Below, one piece after another: positions 35,157 through 46,099 of a stretch of DNA of 64,000 nt. The notes under the pieces are model-generated. The model was not told the origin of the DNA, made no database searches, and was given only the letters and a program-made list of their open reading frames with translations. Source of the stretch: Iris pallida (taxonomy: Eukaryota; Streptophyta; Magnoliopsida; Asparagales; Iridaceae). The DNA is taken from assembly GCA_029216955.1 (NCBI GenBank), contig JANAVB010044017.1, positions 6,098,529 through 6,162,528 on the forward strand, written 5' to 3'. A program made the translations under genes and the position numbers. Position 1 is the first letter of the stretch; the number at the start of each line of letters is the position of its first letter.

Positions 35157-36589
35157 ATTTCACAGAAGCCATGAATTACCGGGAAAGCTGATGTCGCGGT
35201 CTAGTCACAAAACGTCGCTGTTTTGTTTAACTCAGCGACATTTTGCGACTCCACATTAGGGACGTGATTATCAGTATGTGTCAGATCTTAGTATTCCTAA
35301 GTAAGAGTGGGTATATGTGAGTGAGTATCATTAGAGTGTTAGAGAGTTAGTTCAGTCCTAGTACCTAGAGTATATAGAGTATCTTAGAAATATAGGTATG
35401 ATTGGTACAGTGTTTTGAGCCATTCTTTAGAAATTAAATTTACTTATGCCAAGCCTTTTGGGCCTATCAGAGTTATAGATTTTTTTCGGAAATCTAGTAT
35501 AACGCTGATTGCCTCAAAAGGCTTGTATAAGTAAGAGTGTATAGAGTACCTTTTGGGCCTATAAGAGTTACTTCACTCAGTTTGTCAAGACAAGTAAACT
35601 TTTTAAATGTTGACGGTATATATACCGTCAACATTTGGTACTTTTGCCTTGTAGCTACAGGCAGTTGCCTGCATTTTGCCTTATAACTTGGCCTATGGCC
35701 TGTGCTTAAGCAGTGTGGACTTCCAGGTTAGGGTGTTAGTTCATGATTAGCATTATTTAGATATTAGTTTCAGTTAAAGGGTTAGTTAAGATTAGGATAT
35801 TAGTTTATGTTAGAAGGAATATGAGAGTTAGTAGATGTTAAAGTAGGATATTAATTTATTAGTTAGGATAGATAGTTTGAGTTAGGATACTGCTCAAGCA
35901 CAGGCCAAAGGGTCGATATTGGGTATTAATTTAAAAAGTTTTACTTGTCTTGACAAACTGAGTTAAGTAACTCTTGTAGACCCAAAGGGTCGATATTGGA
36001 CAGTTGGTGTCGTGTACTCCTACAAGTACAATTATACCTCACCAATAATCTCAGTTTTCTCTAAACTGTCGCTCTCTACTGACCTCTATCTAAATTGCGC
36101 ACCCATATCTAAACTGCCTTAATATTCATTCACTGACTGCAATGTGCATCTATCTATCTTACAGAATTATCCTCAATTGGATATGGATATGAATTACTAC
36201 TTACGAAATAAACTGCCTTAATATTCATTCATTTTACTAGATTGTTGATCGAGTTGACCAATAGTTGACTTTGACCTTGATTGGCCTAGGAATCATATAG
36301 AATTGCATGTATACTTCTTTTATTTTATATTGACTTCCATGATATGACAGCTCCTCAAAAAAAAGAATCCTCTACTAGACATCGCACTCTCCTTTTCAGA
36401 ACATCAACTAGTATTACTACCTTGATGTATATATAAAGTATGCATGTATAATAGTAGGTAATGATATGCAAAACTGAAAAGATAAATGCAATGCATGAAT
36501 GAATGGATGAAAAGATAAATGCAATCCATCGGAAAAGCTTTGACACTTGCATATCATTCACTACCTTGATGTATCTATCTTACAGAATT

Positions 36590-39500
36590 ATGGAGCTGAA
36601 TTACTATCTGCGGAATCGTACTTGGATGTACAACCGTCATCCTGATGACATGTGCGGTGTGCGGGATGAATTCATAGAGGGTGTACACCAGTTCCTGCAG
36701 TTTGCCAAGGCGTTCCCTCAGTACATGGACGGTACCAAAATTAAGTGTCCGTGTGTGAGATGTCGTAACTTTAAATATCATCCAGAAGTGGATGTCACGT
36801 ATCATTTGTACTCGAAGGGTTTCACGCCGAATTACTATCAGTGGAGCGAGCACGGAGAACTTGTGTCTTTAGCATCGGAGTACGAGCCTTATGTTGATGT
36901 CCACAACAACGCTCCTTACGACGATGGGTTGGTGAACATGGTTTTTGACGCGGCCGGGCCTAGTTTCGATCCGGATGATCATGATGCACCTGAGGAGGCA
37001 CCGAACCCCGATGCTGCACAGTTCATGGAGTTGCTGGAGAATGCAAGGACTCCATTATATCCTGGTTGTGAGGATCATTCACCGTTGGAGGTGGTTACAA
37101 GATTGTTGAGCATCAAGTCCGATTTTAACATGTCGCAAGATTGCTACAACCGTATTATGGAGTTGCTTATAGAAATATTGCCTGAGGGTGCGAAGTTGCC
37201 TAAAGACTTTTACCGGTCTAAGAGGATGGTTAGATCGCTCTGGATGGGATATGAAAAAATCGATGCCTGTCGCAACGGGTGCATGTTGTACTACAAAGAC
37301 GACAAGGATGAAGACGCCTGCAGATTTTGTGGTGTCGATCGCTACAAGGCCTGTGGTAGAGGAAAGTCTGTCGGTACCAGGAAGCCTACCTCTTCGATGC
37401 ACTACTTGCCGTTGACGCCGCGTTTGCAGCGGTTGTTTATGGTGAAGGAAACTGCAGAAAACATGAGTTGGCATAAGCGGGAACATACCGAAGGAGTGTT
37501 GGATCACCCATCTGATGGAGAAGCATGGAAGCACTTTGATCGAGAGTATCCAGATTTTGCTTCTGATCCGCGTAATGTTAGATTGGGTCTCTGCTCTGAC
37601 GGTTTTACCCCATTCGGACTTTCAGGATCCCAGTATTCGTGTTGGCCTGTGATCGTCACCCCGTATAATCTACCGCCTTGGATGTGCATGAAGACTCCAT
37701 ATATGTTCCTCACCGTTATTATTCCAGGTCCGAACAATCCGAAAAGGAACATTGATGTTTATTTACAACCATTGATTGATGAGTTGAATCAGCTGTGGGA
37801 AGTAGGTTCCAACACGTACGATGTATCTAGAAAACAAAATTTCCAGATGCGGGCAGCACTTATGTGGACCATCAACGACTTTCCGGCCTATGGAATGTTA
37901 TCTGGATGGAGCACGCATGGTCGTCTTTCATGTCCGTGTTGCATGGACGACACTAAGGCTTTCCGTTTGAAACACGGAGGCAAACCGTGCTTCTTCGATT
38001 GTCATCGACGATTCCTGCCGAAGGATCATCCGTACCGGAGGAACAAGAATGCTTTTCGTGCTGGCGTTGTGGAGAAGGGTGATCCACCGACAAGGTGGTG
38101 CGGAGCCACGATATGGGAGGAGGTTAGAGATTTACCAAGTGCTATTGAGCAGCCTGCTACGGGCTACAAGTGTGACGGATTTGGTCGCACTCATAACTGG
38201 ACGAAGAGGAGTATATTCTGGGATCTGCCATACTGGAGCACCAATCTGATTAGACATAACCTTGATGTCATGCATATTGAGAAGAATGTGTTTGACAACA
38301 TAATTAATACTGTAATGGACGTAAAGGGGAAGACGAAAGACAATCCTAAGGCTAGATTGGACTTGAAAGAAATATGTAGACGTCCTGCATTGCATTTGAT
38401 AGAGGACGGGAATGGAAAGTTGAAGCAGCCTAAGGCAATTTTCTCACTGGAGAAGGAGGATAAAGTGAGGCTTTGTAGGTGGATTCAAGGTCTGAAATTT
38501 CCAGATGGGTATGTTTCAAACTTGAGAAGATGCGTCGACCTCAAGGAGAACAAACTGACAGGTATGAAGAGCCATGATTGTCACGTATTCATGGAGCGGT
38601 TAATTCCGATTGCATTTCGGGAATTCTTACCGCAGGCAGTTTGGGATCCATTGACGGAGCTTAGCATATTCTTCAGGGACCTTTGTTCTAAGAAATTGCT
38701 CGTTGATCGTCTAGAAAAGCAAGAGAAGGACATTGCGGTAACACTGTGCAAGCTAGAGAGGGTGTTTCCTCCTGGATTCTTCGACTCTATGGAGCATTTG
38801 CCGATTCATCTTTCCTACGAGGCACGTGTTGGTGGACCCGTCGAATATCGATGGATGTACCCGTTCGAGCGACATTTGAATCACCTAAAAAGAAAGGTAA
38901 AAAATAAGGCTCGGGTCGAGGGTTCTATTTGTGAAGCCTATATTCTCGAGGAGATTACAAATTTCTGCTCCTCCTATTTCAAACCTCATGTTGCTACGAA
39001 TAGAACGAGGGCTCCGAGAAACGACGACGGATATCAAGAATTTAATGATGGAATACTGAAAGTATTCAATGCGTCCGGAAAGCCTTCGGGAAAAATGAAG
39101 AAGAGATATTTGAATGACGAAGAGCTAAGGGCTGCTCAGTTGTATGTATTACTCAATTGCGACGAGGATGAAGTGGAGAAGCTAGAAGGGTAAGTAAGGA
39201 ATGATGAGTTTACGTCATCTCAATGTAATAGTATAAGCTAATATTATTGTACTAATCGTTCTAATGCTTCGTTGTTTTCCAGCACATATAATGATGAGTT
39301 GAGGCTGGTTAGACCCTACCTAACAGACGAAGCATTAGAACAAGAAATGAGACGTCATTTTCCTTCTTGGTTGAGCGAATATGTAAGCAGTTCGGTAATA
39401 TTTACTGGCCTCTTCTAATGCAACTGCGCAATAAATAACTTATTATCTCTTCTTTGATATTCAGGTCGATCGTCTAATTTCACCCGAGATTGAATTAATT

Positions 39501-39620
39501 AGAACTCTTGCCAAGGGACCAATTACTTTTGTTAAAAGCTTACCAGGAGGACGAGCTACCTCCTGTAACCAATATTGTCGATGTGGACTCCACGGAAGTT
39601 ACGCATTACACGACACATAA
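36590..39620 (+). CDS. CACTA-C TNPD-type transposase
   Basis: Model: 36590-39189, 39283-39382, 39465-39620, with GT/AG junctions. The ATG at 36590 is five bases after the leader-intron acceptor and aligns with CACTA-A; an in-frame ATG at 36503 lies inside the intron. Residues 1-80 form the Transpos_assoc domain (KIKCPCVRC). Residues about 325-500 are the Transposase_21 catalytic region (NVRLGLCSDGFTPFG, WTINDFPAYGMLSGWSTHG, LSCPCCMDD). Residues about 655-800 are the DUF4218 region (HDCHVFMERLIPIAFREFL, EHLPIHLSYEARVGGPVEYR). The 866-codon first exon has no stops. The product should act in the nucleus to cut CACTA ends. Odd point: the usual DUF4216 region is missing, and an acidic tail (39535-39750, SEDEEEEEDEVEEDEQ) lies in another frame after the predicted stop, so the C-terminus may be damaged. 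Confidence 0.88.
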
Positions 39621-39948
39621 TGTAGAAGATGTAGAATTATCCGAAGAGGAAGGCGAAGCCGACGAAGGTGAAGACGAAAGTGAAGATGAGGAGGAAGAGG
39701 AAGATGAGGTCGAGGAAGACGAACAAGATGATTATTCTGAAGATGATTGAGAGAGATATTATCTGGACTTAGATGTTTATTGTAGAATGTATCATCATAT
39801 GTTACCTTGGTTATTATCTTTGTTGTACTGTCATATTTCTAGTCTCTATTATTTGTTGTACTGTCATATTTCTAGTCTCTATTATTTGTTGTACTGTCAT
39901 ATTTCTAGTCTCTATTATATCTTGTACTATCATATGCTGTTATCAGGT

Positions 39949-41971
39949 ATGGCAGGTCGTCGCGGACATTTGCGAGGGCCACGAGGAGGTCGGGATCATC
40001 CGGTACTTCCTACAGGTACTGCTAGGGGACGGAGTTTGCCTTCGGTACCTCCTATTGGTACCGGCTCTGGATCCTCGTCGCCGATTACTCCTCCATATCG
40101 GACAGTAGCTGGGCCGGTTGGGACGACGTCACGTGGCATATCTCCTGGGACGAGTAGTTCCAGACCTGTTGAGAGGGCTCCCCCGTCTAGCGTTCCTGAT
40201 GTTGATACGACGATGGAGACGGATGAGCAGATGGCCGAGGAGGATGCGCCGACGGCCGACCAGCATCATGAAGATGATGCGTGCGCACCTCCGGAGGAGG
40301 GGAGGACGGAGATCTGGGCCGACGGTACAAAGTAGGTATTTTGGTTTATTATTATTTTTCTTCTGTTTTTATCATAAATTAACTTTTTTCATGAATATAA
40401 TATGTATGTATAGATATCGTCCTTCAGGGGTACAGAGACGCCTAGGCGATATGCTGAGGCATAATTATGGTGGTCCCTGGATTAACTACTCTGATGCTCC
40501 AGACGAAAGGAAGAACTTCTGGTTTACGCGCTTCAAGGTTAAAATAGATTTGTTTTTAACATGAATCATTTAATTTATGCATATTATATATAACTAATAA
40601 ATATTTGGTTTCGTACTGTTCTAGGATATGTTTTACTATCCGCCGCACCGGGCCGAGCAGATCGAGGGGATGTTTCCTTCCGTCGCTGCCAAGCTGATCC
40701 GCGACTCTATCAACGATCAGAAGGATCGTGATCGTGCCGGAAAGCCGATCCAAGGTTGGATCACCCCTGATCAATGGAATGCGATGAAGGCTCGATTCGA
40801 GGAGCCAAAGTACAAGGAGAAGTCGGAGAAGGCCAAGGCGGCTAGGCAACATGCCTCGAAGTGGTGCGGTGGGTCGATTCCGATGACGGAACATTTCCGT
40901 CGTCTGGTATGTCTTTCTCTTTTAGAAATATTATTTTAATGCAAATCCGATAAATTATTACTAAGATAATATATTTAATTACAGGTAAGGAAGGTCGGTA
41001 ACGCCGACATGGTGACCGTCTTCCTGGCCACCCATCGGAAGGGCGGAGTCCTTATTGACGAGAGGGCCGAGCAGACCTATGTAAGTATTACAATACGTTA
41101 TCTTAATTTAATACTTCGTGTCCATTTTAATATAACTTAGTAAATATGATGCAAATAAATATTCATGAAGTTAGTAAAAATAAGTACATTAATTATAAAT
41201 TAGAAATCATAGAGTACTATCCATACTTTCTAGGCCGAGTATAAGAGGCTGCGGGAACGGGCGGCTGCTAGTGCACCTGATGCAGGAGAGGCCGGTACTT
41301 CCTCGCAGCCCACTCAAGCTCCGTCGGAGGACGAGCTGTGGATGACCGCCGCTGGTGGCCTCCGTAGGGGTACGTACTACGGTACGGGATCCTATGGCGC
41401 CCTAGTTGCGACCCAGTCCTCTAGGACATCTCCTGCTAGTGTGCATGGTCCACGGCCGTCCCAGGAGTCTGCCCGAGTCCACCAGATGATGGAGTCTCTC
41501 CGTGACGACCTGCTACGACGGATCGAGCAGCAGTCTCAGCATCCTACGGACGATCCTGCGCTGCTAGCACGATTGGATGCGCTCGACCGCGGCATTATAG
41601 ACCTCAGGGAGACGACTGAGAGGACAGAGCGCGCCGTTGGAGGGTTAGAGCGCACGGTGACGGAGTTGCAGACAGGACAGGTGACCATGGCCGAGACGGT
41701 GAGAAAGGCGCAGGATTCGATGGTCCAGAGCACTGGTAGAATGTTATCTATCATGGATTCATACAACCAGCGACTTACAGCGTTGGAGCATGCTGGTACT
41801 CTGGGTGCGCCTTCATCGTCGTCGACTCCGCCGCCTCCACCGCCTTCTTCTTCGACACCGACTCCACCGACGTCACAGCCTGGCGCTCCATCTGTATCGA
41901 TTTCACTTGCGGAGTATGAGGAGTTTTTACGCCTTCGTCGCGGCGGTGCCCCTCCTGCACCAGATCACTAG
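39949..41971 (+). CDS. CACTA-C TNPA-like protein (Transposase_24 family)
   Basis: Five exons join in one frame: 39949-40331, 40414-40537, 40625-40906, 40985-41080, 41234-41971, giving 540 residues. Every intron is GT..AG and each junction keeps the frame (TFK|DMF, RL|VRK, TY|AEY style boundaries). The N-terminus is Gly/Arg/Pro/Ser-rich (MAGRRGHLRGPRGGRDH) with an acidic part. The Transposase_24 region spans HNYGGPWINYSDAPDERK, KWCGGSIPMTEHFRRLV and MVTVFLATHRKGGVLIDER. The C-terminus is a coiled coil (RDDLLRRIEQQ, TERAVGGLERTV) and a proline-rich linker. In CACTA elements the second protein binds the subterminal repeats and bridges the ends. The gene is fully open. Confidence 0.9.
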
Positions 41972-41999
41972 TAGTCCTAGTTAGGACTTTTATTTGTGT

Positions 42000-42270
42000 T
42001 TGTATCATCTTATGTTTGTGACTTATGATTGGATGTTTGTATTGGATGTTAGTTGTGTATTGGATGTTTGTGACTTATGATTGGATATTTGTGACTTATG
42101 ATTGGATGTTTGTATTGGATGTTTGTATTGGAATTGTGAGTGGGGGTTTCAATGCGCTGTGATTTGGAATTGTGAGTGGGGATTTGAATGTGTACCTATA
42201 TGTGTTTTATAGAATTGTGAGTGGTAATATAGAATCTGTGTTTTATTTTTTTTTATTTTTTTTACAACTT
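42000..42270 (+). repeat. CACTA-C 3'UTR with short direct repeats
   Basis: Repeated TTGGATGTTTGTGACTTATGA and GGAATTGTGAGTGGGG words (first 20 bases meant) follow the stop at 41971, ending in a T-rich tract. The CACTA-A 3'UTR has different but similarly organised GATGTTTGTGATG repeats. Confidence 0.6.
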
Positions 42271-42797
42271 TAGCGACGTTTAGCGACGCTTACTGACGTT
42301 TAGCGACGTCGTTTTCCGACGTTTACCGACGACAAGCTGCAAATAATATATGTTTGCGACGTTTTACCGACATTTACCGACGACTAACTGCAAAAGAGTA
42401 CAGCTCTCCGACGTATTTACCGACGTCTAGCGACACTAGCTGCAAAAATGTACAGGACCATTACCGACGTCTAGCGACGAAACTCACGTCGCTATATTAC
42501 CGACGAAACGACGCTAGACGTCGGTAACTATTCCAGGTTTTACCGACGTGTGGCGACTACGTATACGTCGCTAATATACCGACGGAACGACGATAAACGT
42601 CGATAACTCACCGACGTACTCGTACGTCGCTGAATGTCGGTAATTGCGACGTTCAGCGACGTTTTCGTGATCACCGACTAAGGAAACGGCGACAAAAGCT
42701 AAACGTCGGTAAATACGTCGGTGATACAGATTAGCGACGGAATTTCCTATTTTTCCGACGTTTTTGGGCGTCGCTAAAACCACTTATTTTGGTAGTG
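42270..42797. repeat. CACTA-C 3' subterminal repeat array
   Basis: Words of the form TTTACCGACGT, TAGCGACG and CGTCGGTAA occur in both directions up to the CACTA end. The ACCGACG variant is frequent here but not seen in the 5' array, where AGCGACG prevails. Confidence 0.85.
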
Positions 42798-42937
42798 ATT
42801 TAGCGACGTATTTTTACTTATTAGCGACGTTTTTGGACGTCGCTAATATGACTCATTCTAGTAGTGAAATATGTTTTAAAATAGTATATGTTAAAATTTT
42901 GTCATTATATATACGACAGACTCTTGTTGCAACCCAG

Positions 42938-44043
42938 TTCCGCTCTAATGGGCTTGCAAGCCTACTATATGGTACATTTCGGGGTTATATTTAACGGTGG
43001 ATTCCGTAGGTATATTTACTAAGTTGGATTCACATGGTTCCTTTCAATAAATGATAAAAGGTATATTTAATTCTACCTTAGGATTCAAATAAATCATATC
43101 AATAAATGATAAAAGGTAGATTTAATTCTACCTTAGGATTCAAATAAATCATATCAATAAATGGTAAAAGATAGATTTAATTCTATCTTAGGATTCAAGT
43201 AAATATTTTCAATAAATAATAAAAGATAGATGTAATATTAATATTAATATTAAATTAATACTAAATTAATATTAGTACTAAATTAACATTAATATTAACA
43301 TTATGTTAAAATTAACATTAACATTAATATTAATATTAATATTAACATTAATATTAATTTTAACATTAATATTAATTTTAACATTGATATTAATATTAAT
43401 ATTAATATTAATACTAATACTAAAATTAACATTAATGTTAAAATTAACATTCATATATAAAATTAATATTAACATTAATGTTAATGTTAATGTTAACATT
43501 AAAATTAACATTCATATTATTAATATTAATATTAACATTAATACTAAATTAACATTAACATTAATGTTAATGTTAAAATTGACATTAATTTTAATTTTAA
43601 TATTTTTGTAATTAGAATTAGAATTATAATATTAATATTATTGTTAATGTTAATGTTAAAATTAAAATTAATGATAATGTCAATATTAATTTTAATTTTA
43701 GTGTTAATTTTAACATTAATTTTAATATTAATATTAATTTAGTATTAATATTAATGTTAATATTAATATTAATTTAGTATTAATATTAATTTAATATTAA
43801 TATTAAGTTTATCTTTTACGATTTATTTGAAAAGATTCGTTTAAATCCTAAGATAGAATTAAATCTCTCTCTTACCATTTGTTGAAAAGATTTATTTGAA
43901 TCATAAGATATAATGAAATCTTTTTTTACCATTTATTGAAAGAAAAAATTTGAATCCAATGTAGTAGTAAATATACCTACGGAATCTACCGTTAAATATA
44001 ACGAAAATGTACCATAAGGTAGGCTTACAAGCCCATTAGAACG

Positions 44044-44046
<3 letters not shown>
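42938..44046. mobile_element. foldback / long-TIR MITE (1109 bp)
   Basis: Left TTCCGCTCTAATGGGCTTG and right CAAGCCCATTAGAACGGAA (mirror) continue as inverted arms: GCCTAC..ATGGTACATTT, TATATTTAACGGTGGATTCC and GTAGGTATATTTACTA on the left have matching complements on the right. The left arm also holds three ~59-bp tandem units (about 43041-43220, AATAAATGATAAAAGGTAGA). The centre (43225-43800) is a low-complexity ATTAATATTAACATT tract that is itself nearly palindromic. No coding sequence. The superfamily is not settled; long TIRs suggest a Mutator-like or foldback element. No target duplication was identified. Confidence 0.72.

Positions 44047-44111
<65 letters not shown>
44047..44111. repeat. 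(TA)n microsatellite
   Basis: A TA tract between the foldback element and a SINE-like unit. Confidence 0.95.
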
Positions 44112-44113
<2 letters not shown>

Positions 44114-44202
44114 CCTCTAGTCTAGTGGTTAAGAGTGATGCATGCGGCCCAAGTGGTCGGAGTTCGCCACAATTATCCATTGCTTCAAAAAAAAAAAAAA
44201 AA
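44112..44202 (+). mobile_element. short SINE-like unit with poly(A) tail
   Basis: Begins GACCTCTAGTCTAGTGGTTA, which resembles a pol III box A (TAGTGGTTAAGAG). It continues GCGGCCCAAGTGGTCGGAGT, has a box-B-like TTCGCCAC, and ends in 16 As (44187-44202). This is the layout of a tRNA-derived SINE head with a tail. It cannot fold as a tRNA as far as I can see. A partial inverted copy lies just after. Confidence 0.5.
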
Positions 44203-44211
44203 GAATATATA

Positions 44212-44249
44212 TGGGCCGCATGCATCTCTCTTAACCACTAGACTAGAGG

Positions 44250-44251
<2 letters not shown>
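44212..44251 (-). repeat. inverted partial copy of the SINE-like unit
   Basis: The reverse complement reads GACCTCTAGTCTAGTGGTTA, then AGAG, GATGCATGCGGCCCA, matching 44112-44151 with one or two differences. Together with the flanking TA tracts it forms a hairpin. Confidence 0.8.

Positions 44252-44311
<60 letters not shown>
44252..44311. repeat. (TA)n microsatellite
   Basis: A pure TA tract following the inverted SINE-like copy. Confidence 0.95.
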
Positions 44312-44313
<2 letters not shown>

Positions 44314-44762
44314 AGGAGTATTTAAGAGTTATTTTTTCATTTATGCCAAACACTTGTACCAAAACGTGTGAAATTTACCATATCTCATTTACGTGTGTAG
44401 GACAAATCATCTAAGCCATTCGCCACAAGCCCCAATGTTTATTTATAATATAAACATGTAAATTAATTATTTTTAAATGAATGTTTGATTTCTTTTTAAA
44501 TGAAATGTTTGTTATTGCGTTCCGTCCGGGGACATGTAAAAAATTTATTTAGCCCAGAAATTGTTTTTTTGTCCAACAAAATAAAAATCCCACACACAGG
44601 AAGGCACCATTTACCTCAAATTTATATGTATATTTTTTGTAATAATTATTAGGCGTGTAAACAAAGCGGATATATATTTTCACATTTACATTGTAATCCA
44701 CAACACATACAAATATGAATATGCATATATTCGTTTAGAGATTTATACCATTTATGTAGGTC

Positions 44763-44824
<62 letters not shown>

Positions 44825-45781
44825 GATATTCATACAACCAACCCTTACTAATACTTGTTTAAGCTGTTACTAGTGACTACTGACAGCTTGGAGAACATGA
44901 AAGATGGTAGAAAATTTGAAACACAATTTTGTTTGCAATTTTTTTTTTGGAGAGTGAATACTAAAATAAAGGAAAGCTCTTATGCAAAGCAGCAAATGCA
45001 CTTTTACAAATTGAAAGTTAAACTTTTTACCTGTACATTTATAATAACTAATAGTAAAAGTAAATATGCGATATAGATTTACATGCGATATAGATTTACA
45101 TTTTATTAATTAAGGGTAATTACTTATTTACCACAAGGGGGCAGACATGGTGGATATTGTAGACCTGGAAGTAGGATCATGCCCCTGCTTGGAATGATTA
45201 GGTTGTCCAAACACCCTCCCCAGGTGGGCCCCCACTCCCTCTGCCCCCTTTATTTGTGCAAACTGTCGTCCTCTGGCTCTCCCTATAAAAAAAAAACCAA
45301 CATGCTACAGCCCCCCTCCCCCTGCATATCCACACATCCCCCAAACTGCCCCTGCAAAATAACAAGCACGCATACCAGGACAAGGGATAGCTTTGGAAAT
45401 TACTATAAATTTCTCTCTCCACTGTACGACTGAAAGGGGGCAGAGGGAGTGGAAACGGCCTCTGATGCATTGGCCTGCAATAGGAAGTGGGGATGGTAGG
45501 CTTTTTGGATCAGCAGAATGCCGAGTAGGGATGTTAGAGCGAGGAAATAGAAGATCGTCTCTATCTCAACTGAGATTCTATAAATCGGACAGGGCAGCAA
45601 ATAATAAATAATGCACAGATATTGAATCAAATATGTATTAAGAATTCTATGATAATAATAAATGTAAAGAAATACACAGCGAAATGGAACCTGCATTATC
45701 GGCAGCAGCAGTACTGAGTGAGCACAGGGAGCAGGAGTGGAAGAAGCTTTTTGCAGTGTTTAATTACATGGATCAGAGAGA

Positions 45782-45818
<37 letters not shown>

Positions 45819-46099
45819 GGGTTCAGAGGGGAGGAGAGGCACACTTGAAGCACACTTTTGCCAGTGCCAACTAACACTAACACAGCCAGCGTACCCCTGC
45901 AAAAAAAGCATGCTCAAATAAATAAAAACATACACACAGGAATTACAATGGTAAAAGGGTGACAAAGTAAAGCCTCTTTTAGTAAGGAAAAAACAACAAA
46001 AACAAAAATCTTGCATTTTACATACATGTAAGTTCAAACTTCAAAGAGAGTGGTCATACGCCAATGTCTTACTAACAACAAAGACAGGATGTGATTTGC
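44312..46099. other. intergenic DNA downstream of the TRM5-type gene
   Basis: Contains (TA)n(GA)n at 44763-44821 and (GA)n at 45777-45818. The part next to 46100 should hold the TRM5 3'UTR (minus strand). No other gene recognised. Confidence 0.55.

Larger units (their letters stand above)
33291..36585 (+). other. CACTA-C transposase 5'UTR intron
   Basis: A donor CAG|GTAAACC at 33291 and an acceptor TTACAG at 36585 bracket about 3.3 kb directly before the transposase ATG. The same donor context (CTCAG|GTAAACCCTA) occurs twice in the CACTA-A leader near 19645 and 19684, and the same acceptor context near 20518, so the intron is ancestral. The intron carries a cluster of TTGAC words (about 33880-34045), a large B3-derived hairpin (34530-35156), and duplicated segments (36160-36330). 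Confidence 0.7.
32776..42797 (+). mobile_element. CACTA-C: 10,022-bp near-complete CACTA (En/Spm) element
   Basis: Ends CACTACTAAAAT and ATTTTGGTAGTG are flanked by a perfect ATT duplication (32773-32775 and 42798-42800). Order: 5' subterminal repeats (to about 33010), GC-rich leader, a 3.3-kb leader intron, a TNPD-type transposase gene, a five-exon TNPA-like gene, 3'UTR, then 3' subterminal repeats (about 42270-42797). This is the standard two-gene layout of plant CACTA elements. It sits in the 3' subterminal repeat array of the related CACTA-A. Good ORF preservation marks it as the youngest CACTA in the window. Confidence 0.95.
19300..42866 (+). mobile_element. CACTA-A: old outer CACTA (En/Spm) element carrying four nested insertions
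   Basis: The left subterminal part (about 19300-19400, AGCGACGT words and CTTAGGGCACAC) lacks a recognisable CACTA end, so it is 5'-truncated. The element then runs through GC-rich leader sequence and a TNPD start (20536-20611), resumes at 30204 after a retrotransposon, continues to 32775, and finishes at 42801-42866 with ...CATTCTAGTAGTG. Pieces on either side of each insertion join when one target duplication is removed. Removing the four insertions leaves an element of roughly 3.3 kb. It is an internal-deletion derivative: a TNPD N-terminus is joined to a Transposase_24-type gene and most of TNPD is gone. Confidence 0.82.

Noticed and set aside
36575..38395. several antisense ORFs across the CACTA-C transposase (up to 151 codons)
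   Set aside because: Shadow frames of a strongly coding sequence; no motifs.
42801..42866. read at first as the 3' end of CACTA-C
   Set aside because: The ATT duplication at 42798-42800 matches 32773-32775, so CACTA-C ends at 42797; this tail continues the array of CACTA-A interrupted at 32775.
43278..43611. overlapping long ORFs on both strands (Leu/Ile/Asn-only proteins)
   Set aside because: Low-complexity ATTAAT translation inside the foldback centre.
44112..44190. possible tRNA gene
   Set aside because: Box-A-like start but no clear box B, no cloverleaf that I can fold, and a poly(A) tail; read as SINE-like.
45198..45470. minus-strand ORF of 90 codons
   Set aside because: No recognisable motif, atypical composition, lies in microsatellite-rich intergenic DNA.
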